From Baylisascaris procyonis (lineage: Eukaryota; Nematoda; Chromadorea; Rhabditida; Ascarididae): a DNA stretch of 64,000 bases. The notes beneath the pieces are model-generated. The model was not told the DNA's origin and searched no databases. It saw only the letters and a list, made by a program, of their open reading frames with translations. Positions 24,729 through 39,100 of the stretch are shown piece after piece (the first letter of the stretch is position 1; every line of letters begins with the position of its first letter). Both the position numbers and the translations under genes were made by a program. The stretch is from the NCBI GenBank assembly GCA_037389465.1, contig JAZARR010000213.1, forward strand, positions 1 to 64,000. Direction: 5' to 3'.

Positions 24729-27700
24729 GTAATTCCTCCTGCTGTTTGTCTTTTCAAAGAAGGACATGTGGGGCAAATGAAGAATAAAGAAGGATAGCGC
24801 AAACGAAGTCAACAATAGCTGAATACTTTTTACAGTCACTGTCGTTTTGTTTAAAAGCAATCGATGCGCTGCTTGTAAGTGAGGGATCGACTAACTTAAT
24901 CACCGTAGGCAATGATAAAACGATGCTGCATTAAAATTTATGGACGTAATGAACAAACAGCTCAATGCTATGCTCACAACTAGTCATTGACGTACGTTGT
25001 GCTGAAAGTGATCACTGTGAGATCCATTCGATTGAAGTCATGCTCGTCATCATTTAATGCCAACGAGTGATTTATAATAAATGAAGTATTTTCAGGTAAT
25101 AGTTCACATATGCGAATAATTTCCGAATCACTAAATGAATTTTTGAGTTCAGCAACACTCTCAGAATTCATTTATGAGACCCATAAACCAGCGTTGTTGC
25201 ATTCGCTCTCACGTCTCGAGTGTACGCCTTTCACTGCTGTCAGCCGCGCAGATGAGGAAGACTCTGAAAGCGATGCGAGAGTATCGACATCTCATCGAAA
25301 AGACATCTGTGTTAGTCTTTTATTGAGTTCTGCACCCATAATGATGGTTTTTTAATGTAGTTTGCGCTTAGGGGTTGTCGAAGCAATTTTCGAACAACAT
25401 TTTTCATGAGCGCCGAAAGACAAAACAGTGTGACTAAGACTTCAAATACTCTCACAACACACTTCAACAACTGCTAACCAACAACATCGCCATCAAGATA
25501 ACCAGCAACTGTGGATGGGAACAACGGATCTCAACGACGCTATGAAAGCGACGCCACAGTTCACTCGGGGTCCAGAAGGATAAATCGACGCTACTCGAAG
25601 CGTGCTCTCGTGCAGCACGACAGGGGTACCTATTAATGAATTGCGCATCCTTGGCATAAATGATCCTTTGTAGACGTTCCGATAACTTTTACAATACACA
25701 GATTTACACAGAAGTTTGCCTTTGTTGTTTTGGAAGGGTAGGGGCACACTGGGAATCAAAAATTGGCATCTCACATGATAGAAGTCACAGACGTTCATAT
25801 GCTTTAATATAGTGATTACATGTTTATATCGTTCTTGCGAATAGCAATATTCATTCTAAGTAATAATATCTTTTATGCAGTTTCACTGCAGTTTTTAGTT
25901 TGGTAACTCGTATTCACATTTGGTGCGATAGAACCAAACTCTTTCCGCGCTCTCACTGCAGTTTAACATGGCCATTAGATGCCTCGAATTTTAAATGCCT
26001 CCGAACAAGTTCTTTCAGGAGCCAGTATTAGTAGTGATAGATGAAGGGACTAGTAGCCCATGCTGTGGTATGGTGCAGCTTCTGCCTCTGCCTTCATTTG
26101 AAAGCCTTGCCTATGCTCATTTATGTGGTGGGTGTTTCACGGAGGAACTGCTGAAGGGTAGTGTAGAACATAAAGAGTATAGGGACCTTCGCGACGTCTG
26201 GTGACCGAAAAAGGAAGCGGATCCTTCAAAGTGCAAATGCGATTAAAACACCCCATTCATCGTCCTATTGCATTCACTCTCCGTCTCGGGGTTTAGTGAC
26301 TAGAGAGAGGATCGTACTTTAATTTGAGAGCTTAGTGCAGTTGGATCTGACTTTCATATGTGCACCATGCATGGTTCATGCTGCAAACACCTCCGTCATT
26401 CGGAACCATAGCTGAAACGTCACTATTTTGTAGGCACTGAAATCTAGCAAATGCAGACCTTATGTTGTACCGGTGTATATTTTTCTCCACGTTTAGTAGA
26501 TTTCTATTGTTTACCTTTCTTCGCATTTCTTTTTTTTTTTTTTGGCTGTTCGAAGTGGAAAAACTTTAAAATGATAAATTTTCCTAAATATTGATGCGTT
26601 TTCAGGTTTTTTTCTCCGAGTATCTTCTTCATGAGGATTCTGATGGCTTTTCAATGAGCCTTAAAGATCATGCCCCTACACCTTCGGGTAATTATTTTCT
26701 TTTGATTACAGTTCCAACATTACATGGTCAACATAAAACACCTACAAAACATCCATATAAAGCGCTAATGTTATACACATATTGCATATTGCACTTTAGA
26801 AGACGTCGGCTGGTTTCTCTGATGCCTCTAAAAGAACGTTTATAAAAGAATGGCTAGGTCTAATTTTAGCGGAAAAGCTTAAGCAAGCATATCTTTGCTA
26901 CAATATAAAAAATTAATGTTGATTTTTAGCATACAAGCACCTATCAAACAGCGCAAATGCAAATTCGTTGAACATGAAAGTGGAAAATTTGAATAGATAG
27001 ACGTCAAAAACAACAGACTGTCCAATTTTAAAAGGCTATCTTTTTGCTGTTCTAATGAGAGTATGCTTACGGTTGTACATAAATGTACGCGTTATAAACA
27101 GAGTTATGTAGTATATTTCTAGCTTGAATCAGTCATTTGCATTTCATTCTTGCCAATTTGCTTTAACATTTTTTGTTCGTATGAAAACATGCCGTTGTTT
27201 TCTGCTTCGCTGCTCTACATACGCAGCTTTACTTGTATTCTCTCAAATTTTAATCAAATTTCAGGCGATTGCTATGATTTGGATGATGCGACTTTGTATA
27301 TACTACATAACATATGCATTGGCCATGTACCCGAAACACATTCGCTTTTTGAATCAGTGGCCTATTCACTCTCAATTTTACCGAGGATCTCAAGTTTTAC
27401 CATTAACAATCGGTTTCCCGATATTATAAGGAACTTCCTGCAAACTTCTATACCAGGTTAGCACCGCAGTGCTTAAGATTTGTTGCACTTTTTCATATTA
27501 CGTTTTTGATAGCATAAAACGGAGTCTTATAAGCAGTTCTGTGCATGCACAGTGGAGAAGTGTTTGCGATATTTTGTGGTTTCATGCGATGCATTCAACG
27601 TGGCCACCAGTGATCACAAGTACGGTTGTATCACCTAATATACACAGAAATCATCGAACGGAGCACTAGCGGATGGTGCTGTCAGCAGTTGCGCTTCATC

Positions 27701-30700
27701 TGGCTGCGAAATGCGTGCAGGTGATTCAAGGAAGCCTTGCCTATTAGCCTTTCTGTCAAAAAGTATTTGTAAACTACCCAAAAGTTATTCGTTTACTTGG
27801 TGAAAAATTCATGCTGAAAGAAGCTCTGATAGAATTAAGGGTCTCATTTTATTAGGAACAGGTGGTGACGAGTGCCCGTGATGTTCACATGAGGATGTTC
27901 TGTTTTCGAGAGAGAAGAGGGAGAAGATTTGAGTGATCGTCGCAAGTTGTGTATTTATGCACTCCGTCATATCAAATGCCAATGATAACATCGATAAAAT
28001 TATGTACTCGTCAAAACTGTTGCACATAAAGTCTGAATTCATGGTAGTTAAGACCTTTTTATTTGTTGAAAAAGAATTTCACCGGCATACGTTATTCAGG
28101 TAAGGATATTTTAATTGTTGTTGAGGTAAGTGGTATTTTAGATATTCTCACGCCATCACTGAAGCATCTTTGTTTGAGAAAAAGGTAGGGAAAGAAGGTT
28201 TAGGGACAGCTACATGCTCAGACTCTTTTGTTTATCACTTGTTCTTACCATTATTATAAAATATTGCTAACATTTTTTGTTGCTTTTTCGATAGATACGA
28301 AGCTAAAGGAGCTGCCCAAAGATCGGTAATGGTTTGCAGCATTCTCATTTTAACGCGACCTTCTTGTTTCGCTTAACACAGCTTATGCAAGTGGGCACTA
28401 TTAATTCGTCGTTGCGATATCGTAGGGATCTAGTGTTCAGTTTCCTGATTTATTTACCTGATTTCACACTTGATTTCTTCAAAAGTCTTATCAAGTGTTG
28501 CTTTATTTTAATATCATTTAAACTTTTATCCATAAGTCGATAGTGTCTTCACTGCGAAGTTGGATCATTCACCTAATGGTGGTGATTGCCATAGAAATAT
28601 TCTTTAAGCAAACTAGATATATGTAATGTCTATTACAGATATAAACGACGTGAATGAATTCGCTAATTGGACGGTATTAGCATCGTTGCTTGTGAGAGGT
28701 GCATTCGTTTCGGCTCAAAACGAAATTCACATCGAGAAGCATCCAAAATCTTTGCCACTTCTTATCGAATTCTCAATTACCTTCTCTAAACACGTAATCA
28801 TTCTTGTTTCTCTTTCAGCGATAATTTCGACTTATCGAGAAATTGGTAATGACCGCTCAGTGGTTATGAAATAGTAATGCACTCAGTTATTCTGACCCAT
28901 AAAAAAGTGAATTGTTGCCAACTGTTACTAGAAGCGAAGAAGCAAAGATCCGGATTCGGCTTCCAGAAAATCTATCTTAGGCTTTGTGCAGAGGGCTGGC
29001 TCCGTTCTGGATTCGGACTCACCGGGATTCGAAGAAAATGCTGTTAGCCTTCCGGAATCAGAAAGCTTCCTGAATTTCAATGTGACATTTTTCATCGGTG
29101 TATGCCCAAAAACCCTTCACTACTGGAACCTTTGCATAGTTGCTATCATTTCAGCAAGTATCGCCAATTAAAGCTGTTTTTTCTTCAACGAGAAGGATGC
29201 TGTACTCGCCAAGCGTTATTGCACTCAATCATACTGACTGCAAAAACGCTTGGCGAGTCTAGCACTCACAAAGTACGGAAAATTCGATGGGTGTGGCTCC
29301 AAATCCGACATTAGAAAAATCTTCAGAGAAGCCTGCTTCTGACCTAAGCTCTGCCTTAGAAAAATTCGTCTCTTTCTTCCATATGCTAGCCTTAACTCCA
29401 GGTAGTTGAAAACCTTTGCCGACTCCCAAAAATAATTGGCTGCTGTTTTAGCTCTAGCCCTCAGAAAGGAAGCGACTTGGCTACAATTATGCTTCATGAA
29501 TACCCTTGGCCATTGCTTAGGTTTTGCATTCTAGAAGAGGAGGGGACAGTTGAAAAGACTTGACCTTGGTCCCAGCTGCAGGAGGAAACTTAATTTCGAT
29601 TCGTGCTGGGTCTTTGAACTCAAAAAAACTCCTCCAGCTTCTGTCTGTAGAGAAATTTTGCGCGCAGATTGTGGCCGTCCGGAGCCCAGAAAAAGACCAT
29701 AGCTCCAGCATCAGAATCCTTCAGCAACTTGAATGTAACACTTTCCAAGGACGCGAAAGTCTCTACATCTTTGGCTTCGAGGTCTTTACATGACCGATGA
29801 GCTCTCTGGAGTAGGAGCTTAAATATTCATGCGATAATCTTGAGAGGCAGTTTCCATTCACAGTAAGGTACGGACAGAGATTGTTCATAACTTCCTCTGA
29901 GAAGAAAGTTCACACAAGCCCTATTCGTTTTGACCGACAATTCTGCTTTCCATAGGAGGGGGGATCATTTGCTTTTAGAAAGTAGTGTTTTTACAGTCTG
30001 AAACGTTCAGCGACTGCCTTTCTCTTCGGATCGCAAAACTCTTTTACTGAGATCACTGATAGTCATTACACTCACAAACCATCACCAGCTGTTATTCTCT
30101 ATGTATGCTGCGTTCAAATCCTTTTGATTTCCAGACTTTCCAGCTAGAATCGCCAAAACCTCACATCTCCACTGCATTGTTGAGAAGCGCTATCATAGTG
30201 GTTTTCACTAGGCAGATAACCCGTGTTGTGTGAGGTAGAGGTGGTGACATTGCGAATCTAATCTATACCACTATTTCACCGCCTTATAGGGCAGTCTGAA
30301 TCTTGCTTTATCAGGTGGAATATTATTTCAGATCGCAGATAATATCAGTTACGGCCTGAAGGGAAGTATGCAGGCAGTAAACGTCGATTCAGGCACCGCT
30401 GATCTCTTCTGTGCATACTTCGAACTTCTTTTCAGGTTCTTCTGATTCATGATTTATTATTATTCCGATTTTTTATTATTATTTCGATTTATTTATTTAT
30501 TATTATTTCGACGTCTTCCTCTTTTCTCCCTCAGTCGAATCCTTTCTTCGAGTTTTTTAATACTTGGAGATATACAGCTAGAAAGCATAGTGTCTCCAAT
30601 GGAAAAGAAATCTTCGCTTTCTTTGTTCCATTCAAATTCTTGCGGAAATTGGTCTAGAGTTTTTAAATGGTAATGCGTAAGTTTCGTATACATCTGCAAT

Positions 30701-33086
30701 TCGTTGATAAGACGTGAGTAAATTAATTTGTATTATTTGAAAAGGCGACAGAAATTTTATATTATATTTTGTGAAGCATAATTTGTTGTTGAGATGGGAT
30801 TAACATCGTTTAGACACTTGATGTTGTTTGATATCGCGATGATTGGCGTTATTTTCTCGCATGTTCGTTTTCTTCCTGATGGCTAATGAACGATTGATGC
30901 CGTTCAAAGCTATCGTGAAAAATAGTTATAGAGCGGGTTGAAGATCATCACCTTTCTTCCTTACTAATAAAATAAATTGAAGATGTCTGACGTGGGTGTT
31001 GGATGCGACATCGTTGTCTCTGTCATTATCGGTGGATGTGGAAAGGAAATTGCTGATTTGTTTGGACGCACTATCGTTGTTGGTTCAACATCACTTCATC
31101 GGTACGCTAAGGGATGCTTGTGCAATCGCTGGTGAAATTTGTGCGAACAATGACAGCTATCGTTCAACATTTGAACGCTTTCTCGACTCGTTCACGAAGC
31201 TCCTTCAGATGCTTTCGGAAACGACAATTCGAGCACAGAAGGCCAAAAGTCCTGATGAAAACATGAAGAAGGTAGCATATGTAAAAATTTAGAGGGCATG
31301 ATTTATTACCTGTTGAAGTGTTTTGAAAAGGTGATATCCGCTGGATGCAGGTAGCATTTCCTTCGTCTTAGTTCACCATATATGAACTCTTTTGTAGACA
31401 AGAGCACTTTTACTTGTGTTTTGTGATCTTCGATATTGTCGTCTTTTTTTGCTCAGCAAGTGAGGCTTGATTGATAATCGACAGTGTATCCTTAGCCCCA
31501 TATACGGCATCACTCAGATCATTTCTTTAGTTCATTTTGCTATCCGTGACCTCCCATACAAGTGACGTACGCAATGAATTTTTTTCATAGCAGTGGTCGT
31601 GACCAACCATAATCACAGCATGCAGAAAAGAGGGAGGGAACTATTCCTCGATTGCCTGGTAGTCTCTCTCACCCGTTTAGCTATTGCTTAAGCCGTGCTC
31701 GAAGTAAGAATATAATGAAAACCTTGTTGTTATCTCAGCGTTCCCACCTACTCAGTGCTTATAAGCAAGCAACAATGGTATATTTGAATTTAATTTCCGT
31801 TTAGAGTTTGGCGCAACCCCTTGTTCCGACTTCTCACAGCCCTCCACCCCATCACATACCTCCACATCTCGTCATCACTAACCTCCCTCTTCAATTTTAG
31901 GTCGTCAAGTGCAGCTTACCTTTGTTATAGCAGAAGTTTTATTTCTACGATATGATCATGCAAATACTTTCAGGCTGAGCACATTTCGCATTCGTCGATC
32001 GCCAAGCTCGACTCTGGCATATGTTCATTCGCCTATTTATATCAGTTGGCTTCCGAAATGGTCGCCAATTGTTCGAGCATGTATGATCCTTTAATTATTG
32101 AAAGGAGTTGTGTGATTCTAGTGTTATTTACGTTATGGCAAATAGAGGAGGGAGGAGGGAGTCTGATCGCATAGAGAGTAAAGCAACGGTTCATCAACAA
32201 CTATCAAAAGCTGATATGGATGGAAATTTATCGAATTGAAACTTGAATTTGGCTCAGTAGAGATGCTATCGATTGCGCGTTTTAAATGGCGTTCAGCAGT
32301 AATTCATCAAAAACCTAGTAGTAACTGAATAACGTTTGGTATAGTGTCTTTCATTTTAAAAAAACCACAAGTTGAGATCACGCTGAGGATCAGTGAAATC
32401 ATATCAGGTGTTTCTTCAGATCAGTGAAATCATGTGAGGTGTCGTATTCATTGCAGCGATTCTCGAGATATATATTACAGGAGTATGTTGGAAGTGATAT
32501 TAAAAAAGATTGCGGAGTTTCCGAGTGGATTCTGTACATGTGTTAGTGCCATCTCCATACTTTCATCTTTGATCGTTGAGCCTTGCATCGATCAGCGTTT
32601 AGAATCCATTCTCGATGCTCTCATCGGCCATCTCGTCCAATCGAAATCAAAGTAATTCAGAATATATTATTTATCATTGTTAGCACAGTGCTTCTTTGAT
32701 GTCCATTTCCTTGGATATGAGTGTGATATTGTGATACATGATTGGAAAGTGACAATTTCTCAGAGTTACTACGTTTTTCGAATTCGATTCCCAACTTTAT
32801 TATTATTATTGAAGGTGATGCCATTGTGGTCGTTAGCATAAGTACCCATATCCGCTGCTATTTTTGCATTGATTTTCTGCTACGTAATAGTATCGCTTTT
32901 GCAGTGGCACATGGGAAATGTGACATTCCGAATTGATTTGGCTATAACTAAAGAGTTGTTTGGTCGGGATATTTTTTATCTGGGAGAGACTTTACCACAA
33001 GCTTCTGACTGTGGAAACTTCTGCAATATTTCATGGTGCACTTAATCGAATTATAACCTTGCTTATTTAGAATTTGAGAAAACGTC

Positions 33087-33184
<98 letters not shown>

Positions 33185-36100
33185 GACGTTATTTTTACGG
33201 TGGATTTCCCCTCATCCATCGTTATCATTCTCATATTTTCGAACCGTTAACGGATTTCTTTTGTTGTTAAGATGTGTGATGCATTTCAGGTGTGCAGCTA
33301 ATACAAGCTCAGCACAACTTGTTGACTTATTTGTGAAAAGGATTCGCAATATGAACTTACTGAATGTGGATTATATTCTTCGACTTTTATCAATAGCTTT
33401 TCCATGTATGTTGTCCTTTTACTTCTCAATGTTTTAAGTTTTATTTCTAATGTATTGTTTGATATCGAGAAAACCGATTGATTTCTCAGAATGATTAATT
33501 GCTCCCTTATTTGGTTTATTAAAATAAATTCGACAGTGTTTGATTGATTCCTGCAATCATCGATTCATTTTGGAGGTGACCCGGACCTATGCACCTTTAA
33601 AGTGGTGGATGCATATCGCTCATTCATTCAAATCAGTTGCAGCATAGTTTCAGATTTATCGGATGTCGATGCCGAAGCGTTATGTGAAGCACTTATATCG
33701 CGCTATTTGCTGCTAAAAGATAACAATGCACACAAAGGGATCCTTTCTGAAAATTCGGCTCTTGCCAATCGCATTCTTCTTTTTTTATCGGCAAACATCG
33801 TGGGACAACGAACGGCCACTTCTGTAACTGAGTAAGTTTTAGTTCGTTGATTGTTGAGTAGGGTACGAGGTTTGCATTTTTTTTTTCTGGGGAGGGGTAT
33901 CGAAAAATTGATTTTTTTACAGGCGCTTTGTGATCTGGAATAGTGTTGTAGTGGAAATGCCATCCCGATGAAATTTCCGACAAGATGCACCAGCACTTGC
34001 GCCTGACCTGTTTCCCTTAGTCTTCTCCTACTTAAACATTCTTTAGAGAGTTTATCAGTAGTTTAGCTATATCCAGTGCCTGTCGATGACTTAAAAATTA
34101 CTTTACACAACGAGGAGTTCTTGACCCATTTTTTTCGCCTTTTTTCTTAATTAATTTCCATTAAAAAAGTCAGATGAAATGTTTGTTTATCACATCCGCT
34201 GATCGATTAAATGGAACATCGTTAGTTACTTTTTTGGCTCATTTAATCAAGTTTGACATGCATCACTTATTTGCTGGGAAAGAGATTTTATTCCGTTGCA
34301 TTATCTTTTTATACGCGTATTCCGTCATGTTCACTGCTTGTGTATAATGGGATGCAGTCGTTTTTTAAAGAGGAACCTTCATTTTTCAAAGAAATGCGAA
34401 GATTTTTCGTTGCATATCTTTGACGGCTTAACGCAGCGGATATATATTTTTATTTTTCATGCACAAATCTGTTTTATAGTTGTTGAGGAAAGCACTTTGG
34501 TTGAACGAAAAAAATATTAAGCTGCGAAGAGGGCATTTGTTGGTCCAAATTATTAATTTTTTAAAGGTCCGATGCTTACCGTCTTCTCATTCTCCTTTCT
34601 CCAGATAGACTTCTGGAGACATATTTTCAGGAAAATTTTGATTCCATTTATTAAACGAACGGACGATTGCTCTGATGATTTTTCGCATTTATTTCCCTTA
34701 TTTAACATGGTGTTGGTTTCCAGTTCAATCTTCAGTTCACATGTTGGTTCTTTTTTCTTAAATCTTTTATTGTTTACATTGTTTTTGTAGTTAATTCTTA
34801 CCATTGTCCGATGTAAACTATTGCAATGATGAAAAACGATATATTTTAGCATCGTACCTAATAATTTATGAGAATGAAGTGTATAGACTCTAATAAGGAT
34901 TGATGCACTGCTTGCTTAACTTTTGATGGGTATATTGATTTCGAGTATTTTTCGACTTCTGAAAGAAATTCGTTGTTTTGTTTTTCTTGTGATTCGTCAA
35001 TCCAGAGTATCTTTTAAGTTATCGAAGCAGCTGGAGTTCACTGGATTGAGATTATATCCTTTGGGAATCGTTAACTTTTTTGACTTTCAAGATTTTCATG
35101 GAGAAGGTAAAAGAATCTCGATTGCTTGCGCATGAAAAACTGAAGTTTTATTTCATTCCTTGCATCAGATTCATTCTCAGTGATTATTGAGATCATATTT
35201 TACCCTCCATATGTACGGAATCATTTTTCTTACATGCAATCTCTGTCCCATTTGTGTCAACTGCTCGAAGTATGGGCATTCTTCAGCACTTTCTACAGTG
35301 ATAACTTGCTCAAGTGGTGTTTATCACACTTTTAAGGGAACTGAGAAGAAAACAAAGAGCCAATTATTTTATTGCTGAAGCCTTCATATGCTTCCTCATT
35401 ACCAGTGAATGGCACTGCATGTGTTCATCATGACTTTATCAGGGAGCGGTCTAATTCGAAAACCGGAAGGGCTGCCCTAAATATGATTTTATCTCAGTTC
35501 ATGGGCCCTTCGGCGAAGTATGAAAGTCTAAAAGGTCCTGAAATTCACAGATCCAAGTTTTATCCGTGCGTCAGCATAAAAGCTTGGTCGATCAGAAAAA
35601 CAGATATATTTCTTAAACGTGGTAGAAACTTTTTGGAATGCTTACAAAGTAAGTTGACTTAACGGGTGAATTTACAAAGAGTGCATCGTACTAGCCTGCG
35701 CATCAGACCATATAAGTTTAATTTAAGATAGAGCAGCTGTTATTAGCGCTATGTTCACGAATGGAGCGTGATTTAAGTGTGGCGCGATCGGATATCTGGA
35801 CATTGATATCCGCTAGTGAATTTTCGATGCCATTGCTTTCGATCGTCGATTTGATTAATGGATTCTTATCACGATATGAGCTTTCAGGTAGGTTGTTTTT
35901 CATCCAATATTTTTTAAACTATGTGGTCAGGAATATTCTTGAGGGATTTGGCTTGTTCTGTAGGAAAGATGCCTTTGTTTTTCTTCAGTTTGGTTGGCTA
36001 AAAAGCATAATCGAAAAGAAAGCGGCAAATTTTTTTTTTTAATGCAGTGAAATTATCGAAATTCATGGGAAAGATGCTAGTATGTGTCGTAATGCATAAT

Positions 36101-39100
36101 GAATCAGTGCAAAAAGCCGTTTACTGTTTGTGTCATAGTAAGACGAATAGGTTTACTGTGTTCTGCTATAGTCGTTTCGGCTGCTTGCACTCCGTTTTGT
36201 TGAATGCTTTCTCTGGCATACAAAAATCCTGTGAAAACCAGTTCAGTTTTATATGTGTAGTGTTTGAAGCCACATCGGTGGCGAATTATTTGATTTTGCT
36301 TTATGTATTTGTAAGTAAGTAGAATGAGCGCTTCCAATACAGCTATATGCGAGATAAAATAGGGTAATTGATAAGGAAGAAGTGTTATTGTAACGCCGTT
36401 TCTTATTCAGTATTGCCCGAGGCATTGGTAAGGCGTCTGCGTGGATGCAGTGGCATATTCATAGATATTTGCCTAGATTGGGTTCAAGCACCAAGCGGTG
36501 ATTTCTCCCATATGCATCGTATCGGAGAATTGTTGGCATTGTCGCTTGCCGTGGTGCTCTCATGCGAGAAAAAATCATCGATGGTTTGCTGTCAACTTTT
36601 CTTTTTTGGAGAAATCATTCGTTTTTAGGCCATTTTTTGTATTTCCTTGATGTTGGTCGAGAGTAGCAGTCCAACAAAATGGCATTGCCAGATGCTATTC
36701 CCTCAAGTTGTTTCACCATAAGTCGTTGGTTTCATCACAGAAACCTGCTGCGGTATTGCCCTCTTGTCATTTTAGAGACTCGTTTTACCATTTATGTCCG
36801 TTAGTGTTTTGTTCAAATGTTACACGTATGGATAGGCCTTCATGGGGTTATGTTGGAGGTTTATTATGGCAACATAATGTATTATTTGCCTTTTTGTCTT
36901 GCTGATCATATCGATGCGCGAGTCGAGGCCATTACATTTTGGGGGGTTTATCGGCACCACAGGATGGCATCTTTTCCTTGTTTCATTTGACCTGATCATT
37001 TTTATAAGTTATTGGCAATTAAACGTGCATCGAATTTCCACACAGACGTTGCTGTATATTTGGTTGGATTTGGCCAAAATAGTTGAATGTTTGGGATTTG
37101 TGTAAGTTACCGGCACATCAGATAGTTTAGTTTAATATTTGGGAATTATAAACATATCGGCTGTTTTTGGTTTCGCATATTTGTTGCAGCAATTGACCTG
37201 TTGAATTGAAACGCATATCATGTCAGCCTGCCTGAAACGCTTTTCAGTGAGAGTAAAGTCATCTTCCTGTTCATTTCAATTCTTTTATTTTGGCATAGCT
37301 TATGGGCAGTGGTTTATAGGCACAATTCATGGAGCAGCTGGAAAAAGATACGATGAGTAGTGTGCAAAATCCGATCTCGTTCCGATTACTTTACTGCCTC
37401 GTTTCGGCGCTTTTCGACTCGTCGATGATGCCAGCAGTGGTACGTCAGTATGATCGGGATTGCTCCCAGTGCCGACGCCTTTTCAGTGGTTAGTCCGCAT
37501 ATTAAGAGTTCATTTTCGAGACCACCATAAGTACTTTTCTTTAAGAGGTGTGCCATTTTCAATCGAGCAGCACAACGTGGGAATGTCTGTGAGACTATAT
37601 TCACCGAATTCGTCGCAGTTTTATGCTCTATCTATCTGTAATTAAGATTAGTTTTGTTCGGGGTGAGGTAAAGAAATTCTGATTGATTTTGACTGTTTTG
37701 AATGACATATGTTTTCTATCATATCATAGCAAACTGAATCGAGTGACTGCGACAGCCTTTGAAATTTCTCTACAAATTATGTTTAGCAAATATTTAAGAT
37801 AGAAATCTCGTCTCTATTCTATGACTGGACAGTGTTCAATGAAAAACTTAATGACGTTAGGACGTGATTGTTTTATTGCATGCAAAATTGTTGTAGGTAA
37901 ATTTATTAGTGGGAAGGGTTCTAAATGAATCGGTATCATTTGAAGCGATCCTATTGAATTGGAAAATTTTAAGTGGCGAAGCAGCTTCTTTCTTCGAAAA
38001 CCAAAATAATAAACACAGCTGCCACTTTTCATTAGAGATGGGAGAAAAACTCTGGGCCGAAAGCTTTATGCACCTGAATTGTAAGGATAGAAAAGAGATC
38101 ATTAGATTGAATTGCTTTGTTTCAGTGGCGGAACATGAATCAGCCGAATGTCGGTCAGTATCGCGTCCGGCGATGTGTCTCATGGGTATAAGACTGCTTG
38201 CGGATGGGGTAAAGAGGTGCCCTCAACTGAAGGAATACGACGAATATTGTGTGAAGCGTCTGTGTGGGAGAATGAGGACGATGTGTCTTATGTCACCTGC
38301 TAATTTGGAAGCTCTCTTGGCTGCTAAGGTAAAGAGGATTTTGTAGCCATTTCCCTGTTTCTTATTTCTACTTCAATTTTTACCTCCTGTTTTTCTGTTC
38401 TAATATCCACTTTCCTATAGTAAATACATTTTTTCCACGCAATTATGAAAATCAGACATAATACACCTTTATCCCCGCCTAATCTAGATTTTATCATCGG
38501 TAACATTTACAATGTTGCCACTTCACCTCTTCATCTTTTTAGGGAACGTTTTTATCATAAGTAGCTCAGCCGGGAATTGTCTTTGAGTACTGCGTAGTCC
38601 TCTGAGGTCAGAAAATACGACCATCGTCGTGTTGGGTCATGCACGCGTTTAGGCAGAGTTCATTTCAAACTTACAATATTGAAATACTTGCTTTTCTCAC
38701 CCGTGTCACTTTTAGCTGCAGTCGCAACAGATAAAGAGATAGAGTGGGGCCGTTATTGTATTACATCGGGTTAAGATGAACACACAAAGGATGTAAGAGT
38801 GAAATAAATGCATTCATTTCCAGCGCGGCAAAAAAATCACCACAAAGGAAAGAACCAAAAGGCATTCTTAGATATATTGCTTTCTCTTAAGACTTTATGC
38901 GAAGTATGCGCTCAATACTGCTTTGGAATTTTGTTGCCTATTGTTGCGTTTTGATATGGCAGTCCAAACACCGCAACTGCTGGCAAGCTGCCGTTCTGGA
39001 CCCTTTTTCCAATGACCATATTTTCCTTATATGATCGGAGTGCAGAAAAATTTAGGGCGAAATAGCGGAAAGGTAAAATCTCTGGAGGAAGATTTGATTC

